Source of the DNA: Amaurobius ferox
Taxonomy: Eukaryota; Arthropoda; Arachnida; Araneae; Amaurobiidae
DNA: 64,000 nt
Reading direction: 5' to 3'
Assembly (NCBI GenBank): GCA_951213105.1
Contig: OX578137.1
Span: 74,747,104-74,811,103 of the forward strand
The position numbers and the translations under genes were made by a program. This document shows positions 11,230 through 22,574 of this stretch, in pieces; positions within the stretch are counted from its first letter, which is position 1; every line of letters begins with the position of its first letter. Below the pieces are notes generated by a model. That model was given only the letters and a program-made list of their open reading frames with translations. It was not told where the DNA came from and did no database searches.

Positions 11230-11247
11230 GAACTGGCCCCGTAACCG
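11230..11247 (-). other. Primer-binding site of second copia element
   Basis: Sense strand next to the 5' LTR reads CGGTTACGGGGCCAG, close to the complement of the initiator tRNA-Met anticodon arm (GGTTATGGGCCCAG) with two changes. Position (about 5 nt from the LTR edge) and similarity to the site in the first element support a copia-style half-tRNA primer. Confidence 0.75.
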
Positions 11248-11251
11248 TTTC

Positions 11252-12043
11252 TATTGGAAAATTGAAAATTTGAAGATAGCAAAGCACGCACTGTCAGAGT
11301 CAATAAGTGTTGGCTGGGTCATGAAAGTACACAAGTCCAGTTTTAAAGAAAAACTTCGTTCACTTTATTTGGTGAAAAACACAACTCGGCATATTACACG
11401 TACCTGGTAATTTTCCATGCCGTAAAACATCAAAAATATACTATGTACAAAAAATTTTTTTAGTTGTAAATGACTAGACAGAGATTTCTTGAAGCATTTG
11501 GTAGTAAGTTACTATACTACCTCTATCACTTGCGTGTATTTCAGCCACCATCACTTGGCAAAGGGAAACCAAAGGATAGAACATCAGGAAAATCTTTAAA
11601 GCGGCTTCCGAACGTTTGTAAGTAAATTTAACGTTCAATACATGCTGGTCCAAACTGACCACATCTGCATCCGTTTCGACTATTCACCGTCGTCAAACGA
11701 TATTCCGCAGTACTTCAATTAAAAACATTTCTGTCTGCCTGCATCAGACCATCAGTGTCTATCTCGTCTGACTTCTTCAGACGTCTGATCTCGATCGACT
11801 CTCTCGACCTTCTCATTTGCTTCAAGAAACCTCTGCCCTATATATATCCGAGAATGGACAGTTCCGGAAACGCCCCCGGATATGCAAATCAGATGCGTAC
11901 GCATTGAGAACTGATTTGCATGAAACCTCATGTTGAAAAACGTCACGGTTCACGCCGGTGAACGGGAAGAGTCGTTCATATTAAATTTGCATAAACGCCC
12001 GTTCACAGGAACGTGAATCGCGATGTATTGATTATTTCCAACA
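11252..12043 (-). repeat. 5' LTR of second copia element
   Basis: 792-bp direct copy of 5049-5840. In transcription order it is the promoter-bearing LTR; its outer edge (12043) abuts the GGTTG target duplication and the resumed SINE. The TATATAT stretch near 11840 (CTATATATATCC in sense orientation reversed) is a candidate TATA element, but this is only a suggestion. Confidence 0.94.
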
Positions 12044-12660
12044 GGTTGGTGGTAGGGGAAGGAGGGTACGGCCTAAATTGGGTGAATAAAAAGAAAGTTA
12101 TGGAGATTGTCGCGGAGGGCGAAGTAGCCCAGTGGTTAGCGCGCGGGAATTGCACGCGGTAGGCCCGGGTTCGATTTCCAAAATTGCCGCCGTGTTCACG
12201 CGGAGTACGATCACGCGGAATAAACATGTGTGTCTGTAAGTCCTTTCGAGAGGTTGGTGGTTGGGGAAGGAGGGTACGGTCCCCGTGGGTGCCTCTCCCA
12301 CTGGGTTCCGGTCTAAATTCGGTGAATAAAAAGAAAGTTATGGAAAATGTCGCGGAGGGCGAAGTACACCAGTGGTTAGCGCGCGGGAATTTCACTGGGT
12401 AGGCCCGGGTTCGATTCCCGCCACTGCTAAAACTGCAGCCGCGTTCACGCGGAGTACGATCACGTTAAGCATGCGGGATCGTAAGTCCTTCCGAAAGGTT
12501 GGTGGTAGGGGAAGGAGGGTACGGTCCCTGTGGATGTCTCCCCCACTGAGTTCCGGTCTAAATTGGGTGGCACTTCCTGGCCGTCCAAACAGTTACCTTA
12601 CACCTTCTGGTAAGGTCGCGCCAGCGAGTGTGCCACGGTTACAATTTGCCACGGTCAGAA
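12044..12660 (+). repeat. SINE array, right part
   Basis: Continuation of the array broken by the copia insertion. Tail of one unit, then units with A-box (TAGCCCAGTGGTTAGCGCG near 12125 and 12368), B-box (GGTTCGATTCC near 12408) and body. The last unit ends with the alternative 3' tail GGTGGCACTTCCTGGCCGTCC...CTTACACCTTCTGGTAAGGTCG, also seen at 4895-4945. A run with GCGCCAGCGAGTGTGCCACGG follows the tail at both places. Confidence 0.87.
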
Positions 12661-12699
12661 TTTTCAAGGGTAGCGAACAGGCTGGTCGCCAAAGGCTGC

Positions 12700-14060
12700 T
12701 AGTTATGAATAAAGGGTTCAAATTTTGCATTCCATTCTGCCATCATCCCAAACTTCTTCAGTCTTTATCTTTTGATTTTGATAAATTCATATACTAACAA
12801 GCTTGTTCTCATTCCATTCCTATTGAAGCATTCCATCTATGGAAGTATACTACCTTACATCTTATTAAAAATGTTATTAAAAACATTAAATTTGCAAAGC
12901 CTAGTTATACTTTTAAAAGAATCCTATCTGCTATTAAAGAACTATAACAACATTTTGTGATAACTTATGTAGATAAAGCTTTTAATAATTATGTCATTAT
13001 TTGTAAAAAAATATTATATTTCTCTATTACAGAATTATTTAAAAAATATAATCATATTTTTAAACCCATTAATAATCAGTATCAAAATCAAAACTAAAAT
13101 GCTAAAATTATATACACAATTAAATATTAATTGTAAATTTTATAAATTTTCTTAAGTTACTTTGGTTTCTAAATTCCATAAATCTCCTCTCAGTTTTAGA
13201 ACGATCACTTGTGGTCACCTTTACCACTACTGCTAGGAAGTACTTGCTAAATTGTTTAAATAAAATTAATGGTTCTCTTAAACTTAAGGCTTCAGGATAT
13301 TTCATTTTAAACAATAGTTTTAATTTAGTTAATCACCTTAGCAAACTTTCACATATTCTTGGTTTCCATACCTTTGATTTTAAAGACCTCTTTAATAATA
13401 TTGATATCAAAGATTTCTATAAAGTTATTATCTCTCTTTATAATGATTATCTCTCTTCCAGCAATATTCCATTTAAAGTCAATACTAACTTTCCTATGCT
13501 ACTCACTATGTGTTAAATACAACAATTATATTATTCAAGGTGATAACATATATTTACAAACATCTGGTGTACCTCAAGGGGCTGTAGTAACAGTGTTCTG
13601 GTTAACTTATATTTTTATTATTATGAACATCATTTTTCTTTAATTCATATATATCGATATGTTGACTTAATTTGTATTATTATTAACGATTCCTATCCAA
13701 TTAATATTGATTTTTACCCCTCTAACCTAGGATTATCCCTAATAAGCCTAGTATTTGTCAAACCATAAATTATTTAGACTTAAATTTAGATACCCTCCAT
13801 AATCATGTTATTAGTATTACTATTCTGTATGAAAAAAAAAAGATTCTTATAACTTCACTATCATTAAGCAGCTATTATATCAATCTCGTAATTCTATTCA
13901 AATGTTTAGAAACATCATTTTGAACCAGCTATTTCGAATACATTGACTTTTAGATCCTCAGTTTCACTATCTCCACATCAATAATCTTAAATGCATTTGT
14001 CAAAATTACCACTATCGGGAAATTTTTGTTAATGTATTATTATTAATAATTTCCAATATA
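12700..14060 (+). pseudogene. Decayed Penelope-like reverse transcriptase
   Basis: Several frames in order carry pieces of one RT. Near 12,703 there is NKGFKFCI. Near 13,160-13,200 a segment resembles the WxPKFHKxPxxFR block typical of Penelope-like and related RTs. At 13,370-13,400 TFDFKDLFNNI (RT motif A) is visible. Near 13,560-13,590 QTSGVPQGA (motif B) follows, then a degraded YVD motif near 13,655 and a conserved YLDLNLDTL block near 13,770. Frameshifts and stops throughout make it non-functional. The AT bias is extreme. Assignment to Penelope-like elements is from motif style; another group with the same RT signature is possible. Confidence 0.6.
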
Positions 14061-14527
14061 CTACATAGTAATTTTATAATTGCATTATATATCCTTGCTT
14101 GGATAACTTATTTTTGTGAATTTCACTTATTCTTATAACCTAACTTTTCACTTGTCCTGAGTCTTATACTGATTAATTTTTTTGAAGGACCACTTTCCAC
14201 TTGTTCTGAGTCCTATTCTTATTACTATTTTTGAAAGACTTCAGTTAGAACTTTTTCATTCACTTTCTCTATTATGATCATTCCGGTTTCCACTTGCATT
14301 ACTGTTAGATGTAATGTACTGTTGCTGTATGTTCGGCTACAACCATTTTAACTCGCACATAGCGACTCTACATGTAAGTTTATATTTCTGTTTTTTAATT
14401 CTTTTGGATTTTATTATTCATCCTTCCATTAGCCAGTAGACAGTTCCAATGGGGTTAGTAGTTAAATACTATCGCCATTGTCAGAAACTGGCTATTCTTT
14501 CGGTTTTAATTTGGATTATATTGGCTG

Positions 14528-14826
14528 CCCTGAAAAGTGTTGAAGACCCAGACCGTCCGACTCATCCAGAGGACTTGAGCATCTATTTGGACAGCCGGGA
14601 AGAGCCCTGAAAAGTGTAGAAAGCCCAGACCACACGACCAACCCGAAGGCTTATGGTAGCTGTTTGTGTGGGCTGGACCCTGAAAAGTGTAGAAAACCCA
14701 GACCACACGACCAACCCATAGGCTAATGGTAGCTTTCTGTGTGGCCGGGAGGACCCTGAAAAGTGTAGAAGACCCAGACCGTCCGACTCGTCCAGGGGAC
14801 TAAGAGCACCTATTTGGACAGCCGGG
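14528..14826 (+). repeat. Four-unit ~75-bp tandem array (A-B-B-A)
   Basis: Units start with CCCTGAAAAGTGT at 14528, 14605, 14678 and 14754. Units 1 and 4 continue GACCCAGACCGTCCGACTC and end CTATTTGGACAGCCGGG. Units 2 and 3 continue CCCAGACCACACGACCAACCC and end TGTGTGG(C/G)C. The A-type sequence is the reverse complement of the SINE 3' tail seen near 57060-57160 (GCCGGACGGTC, GGACGGTCTGG), so the array is built from SINE-tail pieces in - orientation. The ORF at 14506-14706 is a by-product. Confidence 0.8.
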
Positions 14827-15638
14827 GTGTAATTCCTCTTTAATCATAATTTATTTCAACTGATTATTCTCCATGTCTTGATCTTTTAGCTTGAGCTAGT
14901 TGTTATTGTCTTTTCTTATTTTTGTCATGTTTCCTCTTTCATATTTATCTATTTAATGATTTTTGTATACAATTTTTCCCCTCATCCCCTTTTACCATTA
15001 AGCGATAAGTTGCCTACTATTTTTATCCTTAGTCGTGGTCTTTAGTTACTTATTTGTAACGGATATGCTAGAGATGGGTTTTTTGTACTTCCTGTAGTTT
15101 ATGCATAGTTTTCGAATGTTATCTATCTATCTATATATATATATATATATATAGTATGTATTATATATATTAACCATACTTATCAATTTTACAAAGAATC
15201 TATGACAGATTGACCACTAAGCTACAACTGCCTACTAGTCACTTGCTGCTAAATGAAAATTTGAATTTTCAGGTCTATATCTGACCAAAACAGAAGAGCT
15301 GTAAGAAACAGAATGTCATAAGTAAATTTTTACCCTAGTTGAAAAATATAATCAATTTTTTATTGTTTTTCCAATATGAAACGGAAACTGTCCAATGGGA
15401 AAACAAAAAATCAATTGAATCTTTTTTTATTAATATATGTTTTCTTCAATTGTAGTCTATCACTTTTCTTTGTTTGCTATGTATATAAGCCTAATAAGGA
15501 TACATAAAATCAATTAGAAACTTATGCAAGTTTTTGCTAAATAATCTGTATAGTACATGAAATAATTTTTTCGCATTGTAACCATGCCATGCTTATAACA
15601 TCTAATTTTATTATACATGTGAAGTTTTATTTTTGTAG
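14827..15638. other. AT-rich intronic or upstream DNA with (ATCT)n(AT)n microsatellite
   Basis: No gene is seen. A compound microsatellite, ATCTATCTATCT then (AT) repeats, lies at about 15117-15153. The last bases before 15639 form a splice acceptor (TTTTATTTTTGTAG). Confidence 0.6.
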
Positions 15639-15738
15639 AAGCATGGCTGCATTTGCTGGTATGTGTGATGGTGGATCTGCTGAAGATGGATGTGTTGCTG
15701 CATCACGTGATGATACAACTATTAATGCTATGGATCTG
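15639..15738 (+). CDS. Atro/RERE-like: Atrophin/RERE-like co-repressor, exon (end of ELM2 region)
   Basis: Exon between acceptor TTTTTGTAG (ends 15638) and donor CTG|GTATTT. After one base finishing the previous codon it reads [25 protein letters not shown], then TTINAMDL. This matches the segment between ELM2 and SANT in animal RERE and Drosophila Atrophin (Grunge) very closely. The protein is a nuclear co-repressor that binds histone deacetylases through ELM2-SANT. The upstream ELM2 and BAH exons are not recognised in the window; they should lie to the left on the + strand. The methionine here is internal, not a start. Ends in phase 0. Confidence 0.9.
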
Positions 15739-15829
15739 GTATTTTGCTTCAATATTATTTTCATTTTGTATAACATTTATTTAATTGATTTATTGTTATT
15801 TATTATACTGAATATTTTCTTTTTTATAG

Positions 15830-15928
15830 TTACATGAAAGCAGTTATGATACAGGCAAAGCTCTACAAGCACTTGTAAAAAACCCAATTCCCCCTGGAAT
15901 TGAGAAGAAATGGGTGGAAGATGAACAG
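15830..15928 (+). CDS. Atro/RERE-like: Atrophin/RERE-like exon (ELM2-SANT junction)
   Basis: Acceptor TTTTTTATAG, donor GAACAG|GTAATA; 99 bp, phase 0 at both ends. Encodes [16 protein letters not shown], then a [10 protein letters not shown] segment and ends VEDEQ. These are the end of ELM2 and the lead-in to the SANT/Myb helix in RERE-family proteins. A copy of the dispersed repeat begins only ~25 bp beyond the donor. Confidence 0.93.
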
Positions 15929-15954
15929 GTAATATTTTTTTCATTTAATTCTTG

Positions 15955-17149
15955 TTAACACTTTACAACAAAGTTGAAAAGTGTTTATCACTTTGTTCAT
16001 TCTGTCTGTCTGTCCATTAGCACGATAACTGCCTTAAAAATGACTTAATCAAAATGAAATTTTAGTATGTTGTTCAGACGGTCTGTAGGACGTGTGGGAA
16101 TATAAATGAATAATATCACCCAATTAGTTTTGGATTGAACCCGGGTTGAAAAAATGAAATACATTGAGCCCTATGGGACCTAATTTTTCAAACATTTTTT
16201 AAGCAGATTTAAAATTCACAAATTGCTTCGAAAATTTTAGGTAATATTCAAATTGTTCCATAAAATATATTAAAAAAAAATTCAGCGAAATATATTCAGT
16301 AGTTATTTAAATAAAAATTAAAATAATAATTACACCTCTTATATGAAGCGATCACGTGACCCACTTCAAAATGATATATGGCATCCATCTTGTCTCAAAA
16401 TCGTGATTTTTTAAGTTCTTTTTAATTCATATTGAGTGTTGTATCCGTCCTAAAACCACTTTATTTTTGTTTAAATTCTGTGCATCTATATACTGAAACA
16501 ACGCAATTACAATATGTTTGAGTTTAGAGGATCAACCAAATTTGATTATTTCTACAACGAACCCTATTTTTCACTTATGTAAAATGTAAACAGCAAAATA
16601 TGTAGAATGAGTTGTATTAGAATTGCTGTATTTCTTTAACACAAAATTATTTAGCCCATGGAGTCTGCATAGCTGATATGAATGAAATATTCATTGATTT
16701 TACAAAGAGAAGGACGATTTTCTTCGATGAAGTTTTAAGCATAGAGTTTAATTACTTGTAGCTCCATGGTCTTAATTTTTAAATAAAATAAATTATTATA
16801 GTATTGTGGTGAATGAAATGAATGGGAAAATGTTATAAATGAAATGCTGTTTTTATAGAGAGATCCAGGCATGCTATTTTTTCTATGACGTCATTTGAAT
16901 GAATTTCAGTTGTTTTCAATGAAGTTTTCAAATATAATAAATTATCGGAGTATTATGATAGTTTTAAAAATATTACCTAGGAATGTATCGCATTTTAGAG
17001 ATGTTTAAACCAGAAATTAATGTAGTATTGTGATAAGTTTTAAAATATTACCGAGGAATGTATTGCATTTTAGACTTCTTTAAATAAAATTGCATTGAAG
17101 TTGGAAAGTGTTTCATAATCAATGCTTTAAGCATGATTGATCTTTCTTG
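15955..17149 (+). repeat. Dispersed repeat 'R', copy 1
   Basis: One of four long copies (also 21283-22574, 29765-31081 and a partial at 18313). Starts TTAACACTTTACAACAAAG with a hairpin (AACACTTT-A-CAAC / GTTG-A-AAAGTGTT) followed by a (TCTG)n tract. Contains GAACCCGGGTTG and CAATTAGTTTTGGATTG. Ends GTTGGAAAGTGTTTCATAATC, then an imperfect palindrome (CAATGCTTTAAGCATGATTG) and TCTTTCTTG. No coding capacity. Hairpins at both ends suggest a non-autonomous element; I cannot assign a superfamily and see no clear target duplication. Confidence 0.85.
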
Positions 17150-18312
17150 TTTTTAAATTTATTAACCTAGTTATCTGTCTGACCACCAGATCTTCCTCTA
17201 GTAGCATTGCATGCCACAAAGGTAACTTGAAATATCAAAATACCTGAGAATATCCTTAGAATATCAAAATAACCATGCATATCCTGAAACTGAAAAAATC
17301 CTTGTGTATGAAATTTTCACTGGGTGAGTGGAAATTTCCAATGGAGAATAGAATTTTGTATATTATGTTTTTTTTTTATGCTTTTCCCCATCATATAAAA
17401 TGCTACATCATTTGTGAAAAGAAAATTCTTCAATGACTCTCCCACTCACTGTTGAAACACCTTCTGATGCAATACATTACTCAGCAGTGCAGGTTCTTTT
17501 ATTATTCATGGTTTATCTACATCATGAAACTTCATTGCAAATGTACATTAACCATGGCAACTACTAATATAAACTGATGCCGCAGCAATACCATGGCATC
17601 TGTGTAAGAGAACCTATATTTGAAAATGTCCATATATACCATGGCAATATATAAGAAAAAAAATATTGCTTCTGCCAAACTGTACTTACAAAAAATATAT
17701 GAAACAATCTCTAATGATGTAGTAACTGCCGTACATATTTTTGACAGTTTACAATGTCCATGCAGGGTAAAAATTTTAAATTTCATTGATAAAGAAAATT
17801 GGAAGTTTTGTGCAAGTGTATTTAATTTATTTATGAACTGGACAGAATATAATCTCACTGTATCTTGGGTAAATTTCAATGAATCATTGTTAAGAGTCTA
17901 TCAAAATGAAGTTAGATTTCATTTTTGCTGTTTTTACCCAGGCCCGTGGAATCTGATGATAAAAATATACAGACTCCTAAATGAAACTTTTTAAAAATCA
18001 TTTTATATTGTTAAATTTTTTAATAGTTTTTTTTCAAATTATTTTAGACAATAAATTTAATAGTTTTATTACATTTAGGCGATTGTTATCCCCTATGCAA
18101 AATCATGGACCACGGGTGGTTAGCCGGTTGCACACTTTTCTTTTAGTTTCTCACAAACTAATTACCTGGCATTGTCCATGTCCTAAATAATTGTAGATAC
18201 TAAAGGATATCCTACTAAGTACTAATTTACCGAAATATTACAATATTTACTGTAAGTAGAGATTTTTTTTTTAATTGTACGAAGACTTTTATGACAACTT
18301 TTTGGTTACTTT
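17150..18312. other. Intronic DNA, no gene recognised
   Basis: AT-rich sequence between repeat copies. An ORF at 17620-17994 exists on the + strand, but its translation has no recognisable domain, its codons simply follow base composition, and an equally long antisense ORF overlaps it. Confidence 0.6.
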
Positions 18313-18680
18313 TTAACACTTTACAACATAGTTGAAAAGTGTTTATGACTTTGTTCATTCTGTCTGTCTGTCCGTTAGCATGATAACTGCCGTAAAAATG
18401 ACTTTATCAAAATGAAATTTTAGTATGTTGTTCAGTCCGTCTGTGGGACCTATGGGAATATAAATAATATCGCCCAATTAGTTTTTTATTGAACCCGGGT
18501 TGAAAAAATAAAATACATTGAACCCTATAGGACCTAATTTTTCAAACATTTTTAAAGCAAATTTAAAATTCACAAATTGCTTCGAAATTTTTAGGAAATA
18601 TTCACATTATCCCATAAAATATATAAAAAAAAATTCTGTAAAATATGTTAGGTAGTTTTTTAATTAAAAATTATTTAATA
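18313..18680 (+). repeat. Dispersed repeat 'R', partial copy (5' part)
   Basis: Starts TTAACACTTTACAACATAG with the same terminal hairpin and (CTGT)n tract, and carries GAACCCGGGTTG. It loses similarity after AATTATTTAATATAGGGAG. The matching 3' part lies at 20745-21169, so this may be one copy opened by later insertions, including the piggyBac element. Confidence 0.8.
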
Positions 18681-18992
18681 TAGGGAGAAAAATAAATTCA
18701 ATTAAATTCTGACTTTTGGGATATCCTCCAGAAAGAAAAGAGAGATATATTATATAATAAATATCTTTCCAAGAGCTTAATTATTTTGTATATGAGAGAG
18801 GCTTCATATTTTAAAATAAATTTGGTAGACAACAATTTTTCAAATTTTTTTTTTAATTTTATATAACTCTTCATAATATACTTATTTGATGGCATTTTTA
18901 ATGCACCTTCCTACGTCCTAGAGAGTTAAAATTTGGTACACAACTTAAATTTGTTGAACATTTTATTCTACAAAAATTTGGTGGATCTTTAA

Positions 18993-20060
18993 CCCTTTCG
19001 GGACGGCGGCATTCCGAAACTACCGTGGCCCAAAGGATGAAGCACTTCGTTTCCGAAATGTGCCCAAAAGACGGCTATTTTTTTTGCGCTAAGCCTAACT
19101 CTAAAAAAAAATTCACTAAAAATCACCCGTTCAACACAGCATTCTACTTTTTTCAGGAAGAAAGGAAATACTTATTTTCTATTTGATGTATATTTTTTAT
19201 ACAAATTTTCTTTTATCAAAATATTAAAAATTTTAGTGTATATATGTTTTAGGTACAGATGGATAATTCTTTGGCATGTCCTTCCGATTTTTTAAAACTG
19301 TACCACATACATGCGTATTCTTAGACAACAAATACTTTGCAAGTACAGGAGAGGTAAAAAATTTATCGAAATACAAAGTATATCCTTTTCCTAAAAGTTC
19401 AGTTAGAAATGTTTTCACAACGCATTCTCCATACCCACCATCACAGCTTGATAATCCCGTGTCCTTTCCAGTATACACAAGGAAATTCCATTTATAGCCT
19501 CATTCCGATTCTGACGATTTATGTATTTTTATTCCATATCTGGACCTTTTCGATGGGATATATTAACAAAATCCCAGCCTTCCTTTCCATGAGAACATAA
19601 ATAACATAATCATTTCATTGCCGCACATTCCTTTACCTCCCCCCCCCCTCCCACTCAAAAAAAAATACTCTCTTATATTCCTCTAATTCAACAACGAGAT
19701 CAATAAAAGACAAAATCAGAACGAGACCCGGAACTCAATTATAAAATTGTTTATGCTGCGAGAAGTGAGCTGTCTGCTTACGCTACAGAACCATGTTTCA
19801 TCCCTCCAAATGGAGAAATAATTTATTGGATTCTCCTTGTGCTAAGGTCAAACATCTACAAAATACATTTAAGTTGCTTCCACGGGCATTTAACGCCATC
19901 TAGTAGACAAATACATTCAAATTAAAACGTTCCACGTAGAAACACCAATACGTGCCAGTCATCCTTTAGGGTAAAATTTCCTCCGGCCCGAGGGCATGCC
20001 GTTCGTCCTTGAATGCAAGTTCGCAGCTGGCACGTGGGTGTGCCGATCGTTGCGAAAGGG
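18993..20060 (-). mobile_element. Truncated piggyBac-like transposon
   Basis: Flanked by TTAA on both sides (18989-18992 and 20061-20064), the piggyBac target. Ends are CCCTTTCG... and ...CGAAAGGG (inverted). Within it, 19233-19490 on the - strand encodes a piece of piggyBac transposase. Visible are NFLVYTGK, then GKGYTLYFDKFFTSP, and CGTVLKNRKDMP, i.e. the conserved block around the third catalytic Asp (FDKFFTSP where the family has DNFYTSP). The rest of the transposase is missing, and the element is 1,068 bp. Related DNA occurs at 61388-62068. Confidence 0.85.
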
Positions 20061-20740
20061 TTAAATATAGATCCTACATTTTTTTTCTAAATGGGCTGCA
20101 AATAATCCCCGTTCACTTCTATAAATCATTGTTGTAATATTGTAAAAATTCTGATGTGGGCAGCACATGTCTTTCCCTGCAGACTCATATTCACGTTCTC
20201 TTTATTTCTTCAATAATAATTTGAGTTTATCTACACAAAATAACAGCCATAAGTATTTTAAATGACATTGAATTTGCACGTTAAACTTAAATTTGGTTCT
20301 CATTTGATAGCTGAACTTATTGTCAAAGGTTATAAATCACTTGTAGGTTATTGAAATATTAAACACCAAATTTTGTTAAATTTGTTCCATTAGTTTTTAG
20401 CTAGAGTGGATAAAGGCAATTTTTGCCGGCCATTTCGCAAAGAAGGCAGATTCTTTTATTACGAATCGTACTATAATCGAATGAACATCAGGGTTTCCTA
20501 CCAAATTTTATGAAATTCGGTCCATTAGTTTTTCAATTAGAGTGGATGTAATATCCTCACAAACACACAGAAACAGACACCCTTACACACACAGACGTCT
20601 TCCTAAAAATAGTTTTTTCGTGTTCTAGAAGTCCCAAAACGTGTAGATCCTTCAAAAATTCGAGTTCCGATCTTCGGCACGATTCCAATACTCTGAATAC
20701 ATACATACACACACACATATTTATTATCTGTGTATCTGTG
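20061..20740 (+). repeat. LINE-3'-end-like sequence with CATA/CACA tail
   Basis: Contains CCAAATTTTATGAAATTCGGTCCATTAGTTTTT-type words and ends in ACATACATACACACACACATA near 20697-20722. This is the layout of the 3' end of RTE-type LINEs in arthropods. Similar words (AAATTTGGTACACA) lie at 18935 and 63745. The piggyBac copy probably landed inside it. No coding region; the class is tentative. Confidence 0.45.
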
Positions 20741-20744
20741 TATT

Positions 20745-21169
20745 ATCTGTGTATCTAAATTCCGTGCCTACGCAATTACAATAGTTATGATTTTAAATGA
20801 CCCTAAACTTTTATTATTTCTTCAACGAAGCCTAATTTTAATTTATGCAGAATGCACATATCTCAAGCGATTGTAAGGTGAGTTACATAAGAATTGCTGA
20901 ATTTTTTTTTCACACAAAATTATTTAGCTCTGGAGTCTGGAATACAAGTTATATGAATGAAATATTCATTGATTTTGCATAGAGAATCAGATGATTTATA
21001 TTTCGATACAATTTTCAATTTTTAAGTATAATAAATTACTGTGGTACTGTGATAATGTAAAAGATATCACAACTGAATATATCACATTTTAGAAATTTTT
21101 AAATAAAATTGCATTTCAGTTGGAAAGTGTTTCATAATCAATGCTTATGCATGATTGATCTTTCTTGTT
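20745..21169 (+). repeat. Dispersed repeat 'R', 3' part
   Basis: Aligns by eye with the second half of the long copies (CTGTGTATCT...CAATTACAATA, ATGAATGAAATATTCATTGATTTT) and ends with the shared terminus GTTGGAAAGTGTTTCATAATC, palindrome, TCTTTCTTG. Older and more diverged than the other copies. Confidence 0.7.
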
Positions 21170-21282
21170 GATTATCAATTTTTCAAAAAAGTTTTGCTAT
21201 TTTTAAAATATTTTATGTAGTTTTGTTAAGAACAAGTTATAGATATTATTAAAAAATTTCCATTCTGAAATATTAATTTTTA

Positions 21283-22574
21283 TTAACACTTTACAACTAA
21301 GTTGAAAAGTGTTTATGACTTTGTTCATTCTGTCTCTGTCTGTCCGTTAGCACGATAACTGCTGTAAAAATGACTTAATCAAAATGAAATTTTAGTATGT
21401 TGTTCAGACGGTCTGTAGGACCTATGGGAATATAAATGAATAATATCACCCAATTAGTTTTGGATTGAACCCGGGTTGAAAAAATGAAATACATTGAGCC
21501 CTATGGGACCTAATTTTTCAAACATTTTTTAAGCGGATTTCAAATTCACAAATTGCTTCAAAAATTTTAGGTAATATTCAAATTGTTCCATAAAATATAT
21601 AAAAAAAAAATTCAGCGAAATATATTCAGTAGTTTTTTAAATAAAAATTAAAATAATAATTACACCTCTTATATGAAACGATCACGCGACCATGATATGA
21701 AAAGATCACATAACCCACTTCAAAATGATATATGGCATCCATCTTGTTTCAAAATCGTGATTTTTTAAGTTCTTTTTAATTCATATTGAGTGTTGTATCT
21801 GTCCTAAAACTACTTTATTTTTGCTTAAATTCTGTGCATCTACATACTGAAACAACGCAAATACAATATATTTGAGTTTAAATGATTATCCAAATTGGAT
21901 TATTTCCACAACGAAGCCTATTTTACACTTATGTAAAATGTAAACAGCAAAATATATAGAATGAGTTGTATTAGAAAATCTGTATTTCTTTAACACAAAA
22001 TAATTTAGCCCATGGAGTCTGCATGGCTGATATGAATGAAATATTAATTGATTTTATATAGAGAAGGACGATTTTTTTCGATAAAGTTTTAAGCATAGAG
22101 TTTAATTACTTGTAGCTCCATGGTCTTAATTTTTAAATAAGATAAATTATTATAGTATTGTGATGAATGAAATGAATGGGAGAAAGTTATGAATGAAATG
22201 CCACTTTTCATAGAGAGATCCAGGCGTGTTATTTTTTCTATGACGTCATTTGAATTAATTTCAGTTGTTTTCGATGAATTTTTCAAATATAATAAATTAT
22301 CGTAGTATTATGATAGTTTTAAAAATATTACCGAGGAATGTATCGCATTTTAGAGATATTTAAACCAGGCAATTTATATTTCATTTCCGTCATTTGAATG
22401 CAGTTCATTTTTTTCAATGAAAGTTTAATTTTTCAAATATAATAAATTAATGTAGTATTGTGATAAGTTTTAAAATATTACCGAGGAATGTATTGCATTT
22501 TAGACTTCTTTAAATAAAATTGAAGTTGGAAAGTGTTTCATAATCAATGCTTTAAGCATGATTGATCTTTCTTG
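21283..22574 (+). repeat. Dispersed repeat 'R', copy 2
   Basis: Full-length copy with the same start hairpin and same 3' terminus as copy 1. Relative to copy 1 it carries a small local duplication near 21675-21715 (ATATGAAACGATCACG / ATATGAAAAGATCACA), also present in the copy at 29765. This indicates a subfamily relationship. Confidence 0.88.

Larger units (their letters stand above)
5049..12043 (-). mobile_element. Complete Ty1/copia LTR retrotransposon
   Basis: A 6,995-bp element with two 792-bp LTRs (5049-5840 and 11252-12043) that I see differing at only a few positions, so the insertion looks recent. It is flanked by a 5-bp target duplication GGTTG (5044-5048 and 12044-12048) within a SINE unit (sequence CCGAGAGGTTGGTGG). 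It is transcribed right to left: 5' LTR, tRNA-iMet-half PBS, gag-protease-integrase, RT-RNase H, AT-rich 3' segment, polypurine tract, 3' LTR. The order integrase before RT makes it copia rather than gypsy. Confidence 0.95.

Noticed and set aside
17620..17994. 124-codon + strand ORF in the intron
   Set aside because: No recognisable domain, an equally long antisense ORF overlaps, and composition alone can explain it.
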